A DNA stretch of 64,000 nt from Arsukibacterium sp. UBA3155 (GCA_002364615.1 DEYP01000019.1:231300-295299); one strand, 5' to 3'; positions 19,038 to 28,040 are shown, counted from the first letter of the stretch. Program-made: numbers and translations. Notes: a model not told the origin generated them from the letters alone.

Positions 19038-21464
19038 ATGCAAAAAACATTGCTGCTGGTAGCCAGTTTATGGCTAAGCCTGCTCTCTTTTGGTCTGCTG
19101 GCGACGGCTGTCAGTACTGGCTATCGTGAGCCGGTAGCCGACATTACTGCCATAGTCGATGCGGCGCCTACCCCCAGTGCCAGCTTAAGCCCGGACGGAA
19201 GCACCCTGCTTAGCCTGCAGTTTCCTGCCCTGCCCAGTTTGGCCGACTTAGCTGCCCCTCAGCATCGGCTGGCCGGCGTGCGAATAAACCCGGCTAATAA
19301 TGGCCCCAGCCAGCCGCGCTATATTGCCGGCGTTACCCTTATTGATATTGCTACTGGTAACAGCCGTGAGATTAAAGACTTACCTGAAAACTTAAAAGTG
19401 ATCAGTGCAGAATGGTCGCCAGACAGTCGCTATGTCGCGGTGGTGCAGTTAGAAGAGAATGCCAGCAGCTTATGGCGAATTGACACCAAAGACGCCACGG
19501 CCAAACGGTGGGGTAAGTTACAGCCAAACGCCGTGCAGGGGGCCCAGCTGGAATGGGCAGCAAGCAGTGATGCCATGTATCTGCTGGCGGTAGACCCAAA
19601 ACGGCCGGCGGCACCAGTTGCCGCTAAAGTGCCGGCGGGGCCGGTAGTAACCGAAGCCCGGGGCCGCACGGCACCGGCGCGCACCTATCAGGATTTACTA
19701 AAAGATAGTCATGACGAAGCGCTGTTCAGCCATTACTTTACCAGCCAGCTGGTAAAAATAAGCCTGAGTAACAAGGTTACCCAAATTGGTAAGCCAGCGT
19801 TAATTCGTCGCTTTAGCCTGTCGCCGGATAATCAGCATTTGCTCGTAACCCGGATAGTGCCTCCCTTTTCTTACGCGGTACCCATCTACCGTTTTGCCAC
19901 TAACATCGAAGTGTGGAACGCGCGTGGCGAGGTCAGTTACACCGTAGCAGAACAACCGGTGGCAGATAACCTGCCCATTGCATTTGATGCGGTAGAGACT
20001 GGACCGCGCCGTGTCAGCTGGCGGGCCGATGCGCCGGCAACATTGCACTGGGCACAAGCGGCTGATGGCGGCGATCCGGCTAACGAAGCCGAGGTTCGCG
20101 ATCAGTTATGGCAGCTGGCTGCACCCTTTAGCGCAGAGCCGGTAAAACTACTGGATATGGCGTTTCGTTTTCGCGACTTACTGGCTGCCGACGCAAATAC
20201 TGCACTGGTGTACGAAGGCTGGTGGCAGGAACGCCAGGAAAAAGTCTGGTTAATCAGCCCTGATGGCAGCAGCGCACCTAAGTTGCTGTGGCAGCGCTCT
20301 ACCGAAGACCGCTATGCCGATCCGGGCCGGCCATTAATGACCACCGCCGACAATGGTCAGCGCCTGCTAAGGTTAGAAAATGGCCATATGTACCTGACCG
20401 CGGTTGGCGCGTCAGAGCAGGGCAACCGGCCATTTATAGATAAATATGAGCTGGCAAGCGGCGACACCGAACGGCTATGGCGTTCAGAAGCACCGTATTA
20501 TGAATACCCGATCACGCTGCTGCCGGGCGACAAACTGCTCACTCAGCGTGAAGCACCTACCGAGCCTGCTGATTTTTACCTGCGCGATTTACAAAGTGGC
20601 AAGCTAACGGCGTTAACTGATACGCCGCACCCTATGCCGCATACGCTGGGCATTAGCCGCGAGCTGATTAACTACCAGCGTGCTGACGGTGTTCCCATGT
20701 CGGCTAACCTTATTTTACCTGCAGATTATAAGCCCAAGCGCGATGGCCCACTGCCAACGGTAATATGGGCTTATCCGCGCGAGTTTCGAAATGCTGCCGC
20801 TGCGGGCCAGGTATCAGACTCGCCGTATCGCTTTAATCGCATAAGCTATTGGACGCCGCAATTTCTGGCTACGCAGGGTTATGCCGTGCTGGACAATGCT
20901 ACTATGCCAATTGTCGGTGAAGGTGAAACTGAGCCTAACGATAACTTTATTGCCCAGCTGGTGTTAAATGCAGAAGCTGCAATTGGCGCCGGGGTAAGCC
21001 GCGGTGTAACCGACCCACAGCGGGTAGCCATTGGCGGCCATTCCTATGGTGCCTTTATGACGGCGAATTTACTCGCCCATACCAACTTATTTAAAGCCGG
21101 TATTGCCAGAAGCGGTGCCTACAACCGCAGCTTAACGCCTTTTGGTTTTCAGCGTGAGCAGCGCACACTGTGGGACGACCCCGATCTGTATCTGGCGATG
21201 TCACCGTTTTTTCATGCCGATAAACTAAAAACCCCGTTACTAATGATCCACGGTACCGACGATAACAACTCCGGCACCTTCCCGATGCAAAGCGAGCGCT
21301 TGTATCAAGCCGTTAAAGGCCATGGCGGTACTACCCGCCTGGTAATGCTGCCGCTGGAATCGCATGGTTACCGCGCCCGCGAATCCGTACTGCATATGCT
21401 GTGGGAAACCCAGCAGTGGCTGGACGAGTTTGTTAAAAACGCCGAGCCTGCGAAGGCACCGTAA
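19038..21464 (+). CDS. S9-family prolyl-oligopeptidase-like serine peptidase, secreted
   Basis: An 808-residue peptidase with an N-terminal signal peptide, a beta-propeller-like region (about 50-540; WSPDSRYVAV, LSPDNQHLLV) and a C-terminal alpha/beta-hydrolase domain. The catalytic triad is readable: S669 in GGHSYGAFM, D741 in HGTDDNNSG and H776 in ESHGYRARE. This layout fits the S9 subgroup that includes glutamyl endopeptidase and acylaminoacyl peptidases. It probably degrades peptides in the periplasm. It is monocistronic with a near-perfect terminator. Confidence 0.93.
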   Translation: MQKTLLLVASLWLSLLSFGLLATAVSTGYREPVADITAIVDAAPTPSASLSPDGSTLLSLQFPALPSLADLAAPQHRLAGVRINPANNGPSQPRYIAGVTLIDIATGNSREIKDLPENLKVISAEWSPDSRYVAVVQLEENASSLWRIDTKDATAKRWGKLQPNAVQGAQLEWAASSDAMYLLAVDPKRPAAPVAAKVPAGPVVTEARGRTAPARTYQDLLKDSHDEALFSHYFTSQLVKISLSNKVTQIGKPALIRRFSLSPDNQHLLVTRIVPPFSYAVPIYRFATNIEVWNARGEVSYTVAEQPVADNLPIAFDAVETGPRRVSWRADAPATLHWAQAADGGDPANEAEVRDQLWQLAAPFSAEPVKLLDMAFRFRDLLAADANTALVYEGWWQERQEKVWLISPDGSSAPKLLWQRSTEDRYADPGRPLMTTADNGQRLLRLENGHMYLTAVGASEQGNRPFIDKYELASGDTERLWRSEAPYYEYPITLLPGDKLLTQREAPTEPADFYLRDLQSGKLTALTDTPHPMPHTLGISRELINYQRADGVPMSANLILPADYKPKRDGPLPTVIWAYPREFRNAAAAGQVSDSPYRFNRISYWTPQFLATQGYAVLDNATMPIVGEGETEPNDNFIAQLVLNAEAAIGAGVSRGVTDPQRVAIGGHSYGAFMTANLLAHTNLFKAGIARSGAYNRSLTPFGFQREQRTLWDDPDLYLAMSPFFHADKLKTPLLMIHGTDDNNSGTFPMQSERLYQAVKGHGGTTRLVMLPLESHGYRARESVLHMLWETQQWLDEFVKNAEPAKAP

Positions 21465-21516
21465 CGGTAGCTTTTGCTTTACCTGTTACTTTATCTTTTA
21501 CTATACGACCGATAAC

Positions 21517-21545
21517 AAAGGGGCTGCAATTGCAGCCCCTTTTTG
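21517..21545 (+). terminator. Intrinsic terminator of the S9 peptidase gene
   Basis: A 26-bp perfect palindrome (AAAGGGGCTGCAA / TTGCAGCCCCTTT) followed by more T. The effective hairpin has a small A/T loop and a strong GC stem. Confidence 0.88.
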
Positions 21546-21712
21546 TTGTGGCGCTGGTTATTTACATATAAGGTTATTTATATTTAACTAGTTATGTACA
21601 ACTGCACCTAGTAAAACAAGGTTGAACGTGTAACTTCAATGAATAAATATAGTTAGCCAACGCCATTCACGCAGCTGTTTTGCCGTGATACAGCCATATA
21701 AAAGGACATGCA

Positions 21713-22270
21713 ATGGACTTTACAGAATCACAAAACGACATGAATTCTGCATTCGCAGGTGGCGCAACAGGTGTTTTAGCATCAGGTTTAGTGTGGCTTA
21801 TCGCAGGTGTAGTGGGTATCACCATGCCTAATGTTGCTGCCATGTATGCGCTGTTCATTGGCGGCATGTTTATCATGCCTTTATCTATTGTATTCTCAAA
21901 GCTGTTATCAGCATCAGGCAAGCTATCATCGGAAAATGCATTAAGGCACCTTGCTTTAGAGACGCTTCCCGTGCTTTTTGGCGGCCTGCTAATCGCGTTA
22001 TACGTAGCTCAAATTAAAATAGAATTATTTTTTCCAATTATGCTACTTGCTATTGGTGCTCGTTATTTTGCTTTTCATACTTTATATGCGCTTAAAGAAT
22101 ACTGGTTACTTGGCGCCTTACTGATGGCTGCAGGCGTAGTGTGTCCGGTATTAGGCTTACCGTTTATTGCCGGGGCTTTTGCTGGCGCTGTTTTGGAAAT
22201 CGTCTTCGCCTTAATTATATTTAGAAAAAGTAAGGTGGTATTGTCAGCATCCAGGCAACAACGGGCTTAA
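21713..22270 (+). CDS. Multi-pass membrane protein, DUF7010-like
   Basis: A 185-residue integral membrane protein with about six hydrophobic helices and a short basic C-terminus (RKSKVVLSASRQQRA). The pattern, including ALFIGGMFIMPLSIVFSKLL, resembles the DUF7010 group of small bacterial membrane proteins, a family assignment I make only by resemblance. Function unknown. AAAGGACA upstream supports the start. It opens a run of short accessory genes on the same strand. Confidence 0.65.
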   Translation: MDFTESQNDMNSAFAGGATGVLASGLVWLIAGVVGITMPNVAAMYALFIGGMFIMPLSIVFSKLLSASGKLSSENALRHLALETLPVLFGGLLIALYVAQIKIELFFPIMLLAIGARYFAFHTLYALKEYWLLGALLMAAGVVCPVLGLPFIAGAFAGAVLEIVFALIIFRKSKVVLSASRQQRA

Positions 22271-22498
22271 TTTTTTCTTTGCAAATTTTACCCGAGGTTG
22301 TCAATTTAGCATTACTGTTGGCAAGATTAATTGCTGTATTGCACTATATCTAAAAGGCTATTTTACAAATAGAAACCAATATGATTAAGCCAGATTACCA
22401 GAGAATTAAGCAGAAAGACTGCATGCATTGATGGAGCATAGCTGAATTTTGTTATGATTTTGCTCTGAACCGTTGATCCATCAAACAAAGGAAACGTG

Positions 22499-22894
22499 AT
22501 GACAACTAAATTGAATGGCACATTTCAGATTACCGGGTGGGATGAATCACCTTATTTAGAAGATGATGATGGCACTAAACAGAGCCATGCCAAGATCACT
22601 CAAACCTATAGTGGTGAGATACAGGGTTCAAGTCAGCTGCAATATCTTATGTCTTATCAAACAGGTGGCTCGGCCTTATTTGTTGGCTTTGAAACGGTAT
22701 CAGGTTCAGTTAACGGTAAATCGGGTAGTTTTGTTATTCAACATAACGGCAAATTTGAAGCCGGAGTTGCGACCAGCAATTTTGAAATCGTACCAAATTC
22801 TGGGAAAAGTGGCTTATCAGGTATATCTGGGAAAGGCTTTTTTAAGTCTGGTAAAAATGGTCAAGCAGACTACGAATTCATTGTTAATGCCTAA
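22499..22894 (+). CDS. DUF3224 domain protein
   Basis: A 131-residue soluble protein of the DUF3224 type, a small allene-oxide-cyclase-like beta-barrel family. The repeated glycine-rich strands (GTFQITGWDE; YSGEIQGSSQ; GKSGSFVIQHNG; GISGKGFF) fit. The ATG at 22499 is favoured, with AGGA 6 bases upstream; an in-frame GTG precedes it at 22496. DUF3224 proteins are cytoplasmic and of unknown function, often carried in accessory regions or integron cassettes. Confidence 0.72.
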   Translation: MTTKLNGTFQITGWDESPYLEDDDGTKQSHAKITQTYSGEIQGSSQLQYLMSYQTGGSALFVGFETVSGSVNGKSGSFVIQHNGKFEAGVATSNFEIVPNSGKSGLSGISGKGFFKSGKNGQADYEFIVNA

Positions 22895-22911
22895 TGATCG
22901 CCATCAAAAAC

Positions 22912-22945
22912 GCGCCCGTTGGGCGCTCAACCCGCAACAAGTTGC
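22912..22945. repeat. Pair of small inverted repeats between accessory genes
   Basis: GCGCCC-GTT-GGGCGC at 22912-22926 and GCAAC-AA-GTTGC at 22934-22945 lie directly after the DUF3224 gene. No T tract follows, so this is not a standard terminator. The segment from GCCTAATGATCGCC to the later GGCGTGCGTCAGGC forms a wider imperfect inverted repeat, reminiscent of but not matching an attC site. Confidence 0.4.
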
Positions 22946-22989
22946 TCGCCGTTTAGGCGTGCGTCAGGCATGTTCAACAGGGTATCGTA

Positions 22990-23448
22990 ATGAAGATTTA
23001 TACACTTATTTTACTAGTAATATGGCTGTGTCTTTCAAATAAAGTCCTCGCAAACGATTGTGACTCCGGTTGTCAGATGGACCAAATTAACCATTATTTT
23101 AAAGCCCTGGACAAAGTCAGCCTCAAAGGGGGGAGCATCAAAGATATCGATTATTTTTTGTCCTTGATGCATGCTGATGTCAAATATATACACGTGGAAT
23201 ATGAAGCTAGTTTTGACAAAGACTCATGGCGTAACGCTTTTATTAGAAACCTGGAGCGCGGTGCTTATAAAAATAGTAATGAAAATGAACAGCGAGTTTT
23301 GAAAACAATTCTCGGGAAAAATCATGCCGCTGTTGAATACGCCCACGGAGTGATACAGAAAGACGGAACTTGGCGACAGAAAGAACCATTGCTCATTTTA
23401 TTCGGTTTTACTGAAGGGAAGATATCGTTAGTGAAAGAGTTATGGTGA
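22990..23448 (+). CDS. Secreted NTF2-like (SnoaL-type) protein
   Basis: A 152-residue protein with a signal peptide (cleavage near KVLAND, residue 22-23) and a probable NTF2/SnoaL-like domain (INHYFKALDKVS; FLSLMHADVKYIHVEYE; GKISLVKELW). Cysteines 24 and 28 after the signal could form a disulphide. It is AT-richer than the surrounding core genes. The fold is a weak call from pattern; function unknown. No obvious partner gene, one of a run of single small genes. Confidence 0.62.
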   Translation: MKIYTLILLVIWLCLSNKVLANDCDSGCQMDQINHYFKALDKVSLKGGSIKDIDYFLSLMHADVKYIHVEYEASFDKDSWRNAFIRNLERGAYKNSNENEQRVLKTILGKNHAAVEYAHGVIQKDGTWRQKEPLLILFGFTEGKISLVKELW

Positions 23449-23695
23449 GTCAGCCCCGCTGAGTTTGAGCGCAATTGCGCATATCCAGCGTCTACTTTTT
23501 ATGGGTAAGAACAAAGTTGCCACACCAACCATGGATTGCCTCCCTATGAAAAAATGACGATTGTTGTCTTGCCAGTGAGTGTCACCCTGACTGGGGTCAT
23601 TACATGGTTTGCCAGTTTTAACAAGCACTGCCGGCGGACTCGATCCTCGCTGCTGCCGTAAGCGTTAATCTACTTTTACGTTCAAAGAGGGATAA

Positions 23696-24934
23696 ATGAA
23701 AATAAAATTAGTATTATTAGTGGCTTTTGTTGTTGTGGCTTCATTTGTTTTCCCATCAATTGGCGCTACACATAAATTAAAATTAATCGTTACGCCGCCA
23801 CAAAATTATCAACCATCAGAAAGCGTACATATTGTAGGTAATTTCAATGATTGGTTACTTTCAGGCGCAAATGCGACGCAACTTCAATTAGTTGAAGGAA
23901 AATTAATAGCTGATTTGGCAGTGACCGATGATGAGTTGTTTTTTACCTTTGTAAAGGAACAAGATTGGCAACATATGCCCGCATCAGTTGAAGGAAAGAG
24001 TTTATGCACGTATTACAAAAAGCTGGATAAGAATACAACAACACTATTTTCAGAGATACCCGCTTGGAAAACGGATGCAATCTTGCAAGAGGCACAATCC
24101 AGTGCCACTGAAAATGTTCGCTATTTAAAAGACTTTTATGTCCCTCAATATGACAGGAAAGCCGATATTGCCATATACCTTCCTGAATCTTACAAAACCC
24201 TTAAAGACAAAAAATATCCGGTTCTCTATATGTTGGATGGCCAAAATATATTTGATGCTGCAACATCGTATAGTGACGAGTGGAAGGTTGACGAATTGCT
24301 ATCTAATCTGGAGCATAATGAAAACTTTACCGAAATCATTGTTGTGGCTATTCCGAATGGTTCTGATAGGAGTATTGAATACAATCCCTGGAATTTTGTG
24401 AACGGAGACGGAGAAGTAGTGCAAGGCAAGGGGGCTATAACAATAGATTTCATTAAAAATACGTTAAAACCTCATGTAGATAAACACTTTAGAACAGAGC
24501 CTGAAAATTCAGGGTTGGCCGGTAGTTCATTAGGCGGCTTAATGGCTTTATACGCCGCTATTGAACATAGTGATGTGTTTAAATTTGTAGCTTCGTTTTC
24601 TCCTGCGCTAGATATTAAAGATGCAACCGGTAGCAATGTATTATTTAAAGCAATTAAAAACAAAAAGCTAACAACATCAAAAATATACTTTGATATAGGT
24701 AAAATAGAGTATGGTGATTACTCAAGAATTGAGACATTATTCTCAATGCTACAAGTTGCATATAGCGGCAATGTATCTAACCTCAGATTGGTTAAAGATG
24801 ATCAGGGACGACACTGTGAGCTGGATTGGTCGAAAAGGTTTCCTGATGCAATTAAGTGGTTATTAACGGAAGAGTCAGAGAAAAAAACCTTTAACAATCA
24901 AATACAGCAGACTGCTGACGCCACGGCTGGTTAG
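23696..24934 (+). CDS. Fes-like alpha/beta-hydrolase esterase with N-terminal E-set domain, secreted
   Basis: A 412-residue secreted protein: signal peptide (to about residue 23), an N-terminal immunoglobulin-like E-set/CBM48-like module (VHIVGNFNDWLL, residues 45-110), and a C-terminal esterase_D domain (YLPESYKTLKDKKYPVLYMLDGQ). The nucleophile elbow is GSSLGG. E-set plus esterase is the layout of enterochelin esterase and of some acyl- or feruloyl-esterases. The gene is visibly AT-rich with A-ending codons, unlike the core genes, suggesting transfer. Its C-terminal tail (QIQQTADATAG) reads into an imperfect inverted repeat at its 3' end. Confidence 0.8.
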   Translation: MKIKLVLLVAFVVVASFVFPSIGATHKLKLIVTPPQNYQPSESVHIVGNFNDWLLSGANATQLQLVEGKLIADLAVTDDELFFTFVKEQDWQHMPASVEGKSLCTYYKKLDKNTTTLFSEIPAWKTDAILQEAQSSATENVRYLKDFYVPQYDRKADIAIYLPESYKTLKDKKYPVLYMLDGQNIFDAATSYSDEWKVDELLSNLEHNENFTEIIVVAIPNGSDRSIEYNPWNFVNGDGEVVQGKGAITIDFIKNTLKPHVDKHFRTEPENSGLAGSSLGGLMALYAAIEHSDVFKFVASFSPALDIKDATGSNVLFKAIKNKKLTTSKIYFDIGKIEYGDYSRIETLFSMLQVAYSGNVSNLRLVKDDQGRHCELDWSKRFPDAIKWLLTEESEKKTFNNQIQQTADATAG

Positions 24935-24947
24935 GGTGTTAAGGCTC
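24888..24947. repeat. Imperfect inverted repeat at gene 3' end (attC-like?)
   Basis: A roughly 60-bp element starts TTTAACAATC, has an inner CAGCA-GAC-TGCTG palindrome and ends GTGTTAAGG. The outer TTAACA/TGTTAA boxes and the inner ACAGC/GGCTGG boxes pair. Size and box layout recall integron attC sites, but the core boxes deviate from the RYYYAAC/GTTRRRY consensus. Confidence 0.35.
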
Positions 24948-24965
24948 CCCTGCTAGGAGGTATCA

Positions 24966-25259
24966 GTGCAAGACAATCAAATTGTAATCGGCATTGCCTG
25001 GTTCCAACCTGACAGCTGGAAGCGGTTAAAGAGAATCGCTGATGATCGTGCTGATTTAGATGATAGTTATGACGAATGGAAGAAAAATGCAAATGCAGCA
25101 CTAACGGACATTCGCGCTACCGGTAAAATAGTTAAAAGGGTAAATGTTGATATTGACGAGCTACTTAGCTGGTGTAAGGCTGAAAGTAAGCCAGTCAATT
25201 CAGCTTCGCGGGCACAGTTCGTGTCTGGGAAGTTACGTGTTAAACCCAATAAACCGTAA
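24966..25259 (+). CDS. Conserved hypothetical small protein (97 aa)
   Basis: A 97-residue soluble protein starting at GTG with an excellent ribosome-binding site (TAGGAGG, 5-base spacing). Notable stretches are GIAWFQPDSWKRL and VNVDIDELLSWC. The composition is charged, with no signal or membrane segment. I do not recognise a characterised family. It follows the AT-rich esterase by 31 bp and may be a separate accessory gene or cassette. Confidence 0.68.
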   Translation: MQDNQIVIGIAWFQPDSWKRLKRIADDRADLDDSYDEWKKNANAALTDIRATGKIVKRVNVDIDELLSWCKAESKPVNSASRAQFVSGKLRVKPNKP

Positions 25260-25399
25260 CAAGGCCTGCCAGCAACGGCCACTGCTTGCAGCATTAGTTG
25301 AACCATGAAAGATCCGGTCCAGATTTTGTTGCTGGATTTAAATGGTAAGTCGTTAGAAATATAGTTGCCTTATGAGTTAACTGTAACGGAGTGCGCAAA

Positions 25400-25552
25400 A
25401 TGGACAGTCTGGGATTCATATTTGGAATTATCGGTATGTCGATGGGAATTACTGGTTTAGTTTTTGGTATTACCGCACTAGCCAGAGTGGATAAGCTTGA
25501 AAAAAGACTCAAAGAGCTTGATGTGCTAAATCAGGATTTTAAGTCAAATTAG
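25400..25552 (+). CDS. Small membrane protein (50 aa)
   Basis: A 50-codon frame: a glycine-rich hydrophobic segment (residues 4-28, GFIFGIIGMSMGITGLVFGI) followed by a charged amphipathic tail (DKLEKRLKELDVLNQDF). CGGAG lies 8 bases upstream of the ATG, and a hairpin with a T tract follows about 60 bp later. The single-helix plus coiled-tail layout is typical of small bacterial membrane proteins. Function unknown. Confidence 0.6.
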   Translation: MDSLGFIFGIIGMSMGITGLVFGITALARVDKLEKRLKELDVLNQDFKSN

Positions 25553-25615
25553 TCTCTATTTGCATGTACTGGGTTATGTCATTTAAGCGCCCTGAAAATA
25601 TCAATCCTCAAAAGG

Positions 25616-25648
25616 CCATGCTTAGTTAAAACACTCAGGCATGGTTTT
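25616..25648 (+). terminator. Probable terminator of the 50-aa gene
   Basis: CCATGCTTAGT pairs with ACTCAGGCATGG across a short A-rich loop, with one small bulge, and is followed by TTTT. Confidence 0.55.
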
Positions 25649-25742
25649 AAGATCAAACTCTGTAAAAGCGTACCAAAATTTCCCCCAAAAAAGTTGTATA
25701 ACCTAAGCTTATTGGGTAAATTCAATATTCTTTTACAAAACC

Positions 25743-25748
25743 TATAAT
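25743..25748 (+). promoter_or_regulatory. Possible -10 element for the downstream lipoprotein gene
   Basis: A perfect TATAAT in a very AT-rich stretch, with a weak TTCAAT 16 bases upstream as a possible -35. It lies 80 bp before the lipoprotein start at 25828. Confidence 0.35.
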
Positions 25749-25827
25749 ATCATTTACATAAATTAAGGTGTGAATGATATCAATGGCTGGGCTGCACTTA
25801 CGAAACATCACCACCGGAGACTACGAT

Positions 25828-26223
25828 ATGCTTAAATTATCGGTATTTGTATCACTATGCGTGTTACTAACAAGTTGTGCTTCAAACTCTTCCCACACAT
25901 TAACCGGTCAGGCCCGCGCAGCAATCTCGCCTGCAGAAGTTGTGGTGTATAGCGAACCTCCATTACAGTTTACTCAGATAGCGACAGTAACTGCGACCAG
26001 TGGTGCGTCATCAACAACAGCGAACAAAAATAAAACAGAAGAAGTGTTAGCGGCTATGAAAACCGAAGCGGCGGCACTTGGCGCGAATGGCATTATTTTA
26101 ATCCTGCTCGAAGAAGAGGTAGAAACTGACCGGGTTCCAACGACCAGTGGCACCCAGAGCTACAATAATAACGTGACTAAATTTTATCAAACAGCACAAG
26201 CTGTTGCCGTATATGTCGAGTAA
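25828..26223 (+). CDS. Small lipoprotein
   Basis: A 131-residue lipoprotein with lipobox LTSC (C17). The start at 25828 is chosen over an in-frame ATG at 25774 because it places the signal peptide at the N-terminus and has CCGGAG upstream. The mature part contains VVVYSEPPLQFTQIATV and EVLAAMKTEAAALGANGIIL. This layout resembles lipoprotein families such as DUF4156, but the match is by eye only. Envelope location is clear; function is unknown. Confidence 0.7.
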   Translation: MLKLSVFVSLCVLLTSCASNSSHTLTGQARAAISPAEVVVYSEPPLQFTQIATVTATSGASSTTANKNKTEEVLAAMKTEAAALGANGIILILLEEEVETDRVPTTSGTQSYNNNVTKFYQTAQAVAVYVE

Positions 26224-26245
26224 TAGCTGCCTGCATCAGTCATAT

Positions 26246-26263
26246 GCCTGGCCAGGCTTTTTT
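26246..26263 (+). terminator. Weak intrinsic terminator
   Basis: GCCTGGCCAGGC is a perfect 12-bp palindrome followed by six T, 22 bp after the lipoprotein stop. The loop is minimal, so termination may be partial. Confidence 0.45.
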
Positions 26264-26285
26264 AATGTACAGAGGAATTTAATAA

Positions 26286-26699
26286 GTGTATTTTTTTAAA
26301 CGTCGGGTATTCCCGCTGATATTAGGTGTGTTATTGGCCTGGGCTTCAATAGCGATAATAGGGATTGGTGCTGCAGTGGCGATACCCGGTTCAGTATTAA
26401 AGCCACTAATGACATTTTCACCGCAGCTGGCACTTACCCTGATTGATTTGTTTACCATTGCTTTGCCCTTAGCTGCCGCTTTTATAGTGGTAATATTAGC
26501 CAGTAGGCTGGTCCAGAAAAAACCAGATACGCTGTTTTATCTGCTATTGCTGGCACCGCTACTATGTTTTCAAGTATATTTGCTGCTAGGACCGTCGCAG
26601 CAGCTTATGGCTGCTGCATTAACCACGCTGCCGCGGTATATCGTGCTGGCAGTATGCGTTTATTGGCTAACCCGTAGTAACCAGCAAGTAAAAGCCTGA
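26286..26699 (+). CDS. Small multi-pass membrane protein
   Basis: A 137-residue protein with four predicted transmembrane segments (about residues 7-30, 45-72, 82-102 and 108-128) and short basic loops. The start is GTG, with GAGGAA upstream. I recognise no family. It lies 62 bp before a DUF4870 gene on the same strand, so the two may be co-transcribed. Confidence 0.65.
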   Translation: MYFFKRRVFPLILGVLLAWASIAIIGIGAAVAIPGSVLKPLMTFSPQLALTLIDLFTIALPLAAAFIVVILASRLVQKKPDTLFYLLLLAPLLCFQVYLLLGPSQQLMAAALTTLPRYIVLAVCVYWLTRSNQQVKA

Positions 26700-26761
26700 C
26701 TGTAGGCCAGCACTGGCTGCTTAAAAGATGAACAGTATAATAAAAAAGGAAAAGATCCGTT

Positions 26762-27127
26762 ATGGAAAATCAACCCGTTAACCGGCCGTGGGGCGTCGAT
26801 TTAAAAGCGTATTGTTTACTGATGCATTTAGCGCAATTTGCCGGAATTATTATTCCCGGTGCCGGTATTATTTTGCCCATTGTGATGTGGGTAACCAATA
26901 AAGAACAGTTTGCCGAGGTAGATGCGCATGGCAAAAATATCGTTAACTGGATCCTGAGCCTGTTAATTTATCTGGTGGTCAGTATTTTTCTGATGTTTGT
27001 CATTATTGGCTTTTTCCTGCTGTTTGCGTTGATTATTGTTAATATCATTTTCATCATTATTGGTGCAGTTAAAGCAAACCAGAACGAGGTATGGGAATAT
27101 CCGCTTAGTATTAAGTTCTTTAAATAG
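26762..27127 (+). CDS. DUF4870 membrane protein
   Basis: A 121-residue membrane protein of the DUF4870 (Tic20-like) family: an N-terminal WGVDLKAYCLLMHLAQFAG segment, a first helix ending in PIVMWVTNKEQ, the conserved HGKNIVNWILS motif and two further helices ending IIIGAVKANQNE. Function is unknown across bacteria. AAAAAGGAAAAGA precedes the ATG, and a hairpin follows the stop. Confidence 0.88.
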   Translation: MENQPVNRPWGVDLKAYCLLMHLAQFAGIIIPGAGIILPIVMWVTNKEQFAEVDAHGKNIVNWILSLLIYLVVSIFLMFVIIGFFLLFALIIVNIIFIIIGAVKANQNEVWEYPLSIKFFK

Positions 27128-27162
27128 AGCCAGATAAGCGTTAAACAGCAACCAACATAAAA

Positions 27163-27187
27163 CAGCCAACCCATTGCTGGTTGGCTG
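27163..27187. terminator. Possible terminator between convergent genes
   Basis: A 9-bp stem (CAGCCAACC / GGTTGGCTG) with a 7-base loop lies between the convergent DUF4870 and beta-barrel genes. The T tract is poor on both strands. Confidence 0.45.
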
Positions 27188-27219
27188 CTGTGAAGCCAGG
27201 CATGCTACCTGCTAATAAT

Positions 27220-27906
27220 TTAGAAGTGGTACCGCGCACCCACGCTGAACTGTGAGGTACTTTCATCCAGAAATTTGCCAAAACTTAAATCAGTTGTCAG
27301 CGCAAACCTGGGAGTAAAATTATACTGCGCGCCAGCACCTAAGCCATACTGAGATTTATGTTCAAGGTCGGCATTCAGGTATTCATAATAGGCGCTACCA
27401 GACAGTTCCACTGATGTAGTAACATTCGAGCGCAACTTAACTTCGGCTTTTAACGAATTATCGGTGCTGTTTTCAGAATAACGTTCACTTTCAGAAAGTT
27501 GGTTATCTTCAAAAAACCTGAAAGTGCTTTTTGCGCCCAATCGGTAGCCACCAAAGTAACCTGCAATGCTAATATTGGTTTGATCACTGATTGGCATAAT
27601 GTATCCGCCACCAAGGTAATAGCGATCTAAGCTAAGGCTGTCTGACACCTCTAATCGTGCATTACTATAAACTACAGTATAAGACTCGCTATCGGTGTAG
27701 CGCTGCCATTCTGTGGCAATAAACCAGTTGTTATTAAACTGCCAGGCACCTTTTACGCCAAAGCCAGTATCTGAGAAATTCTCGTCACCCGATTGAGAAA
27801 TATGCTCTACCGAGCCCTGAACATAGCGGTAACTTGGTGCGGTGTCAGCCTGTACTGCAGTACAACCTAATAACGCCATTGCAAACATACTTTTTTTGAA
27901 CAGCAT
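27220..27906 (-). CDS. Outer-membrane beta-barrel protein
   Basis: A 228-residue outer-membrane protein with a signal peptide (cleavage near AVQADTA, residue 20-21), alternating amphipathic strands of about ten residues and the C-terminal signature QFSVGARYHF with terminal Phe. It fits an OmpW/OmpA-type 8-12 strand barrel. It is monocistronic. The channel or adhesion role cannot be read from sequence. Confidence 0.8.
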   Translation of the reverse strand: MLFKKSMFAMALLGCTAVQADTAPSYRYVQGSVEHISQSGDENFSDTGFGVKGAWQFNNNWFIATEWQRYTDSESYTVVYSNARLEVSDSLSLDRYYLGGGYIMPISDQTNISIAGYFGGYRLGAKSTFRFFEDNQLSESERYSENSTDNSLKAEVKLRSNVTTSVELSGSAYYEYLNADLEHKSQYGLGAGAQYNFTPRFALTTDLSFGKFLDESTSQFSVGARYHF

Positions 27907-28040
27907 AAAACATCCTATTTTATTAAATTAATTGTTGCTGCTAAAACGCGGTTGTGTTTATAACTGAAACAAATAGGCAGGTAAATGACTTTATGAAAAA
28001 TATATGTAAAAAATGGATTTAAAGTGATCGCAAGGTAAGT

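Noticed and set aside
22912-22926. GCGCCC-GTT-GGGCGC as an intrinsic terminator
   Set aside because: No T tract follows on either strand.
22563-23042. A 159-codon plus-strand frame overlapping the DUF3224 and NTF2-like genes
   Set aside because: It overlaps two better-supported genes in another frame, has a basic, unstructured composition and no ribosome-binding site.
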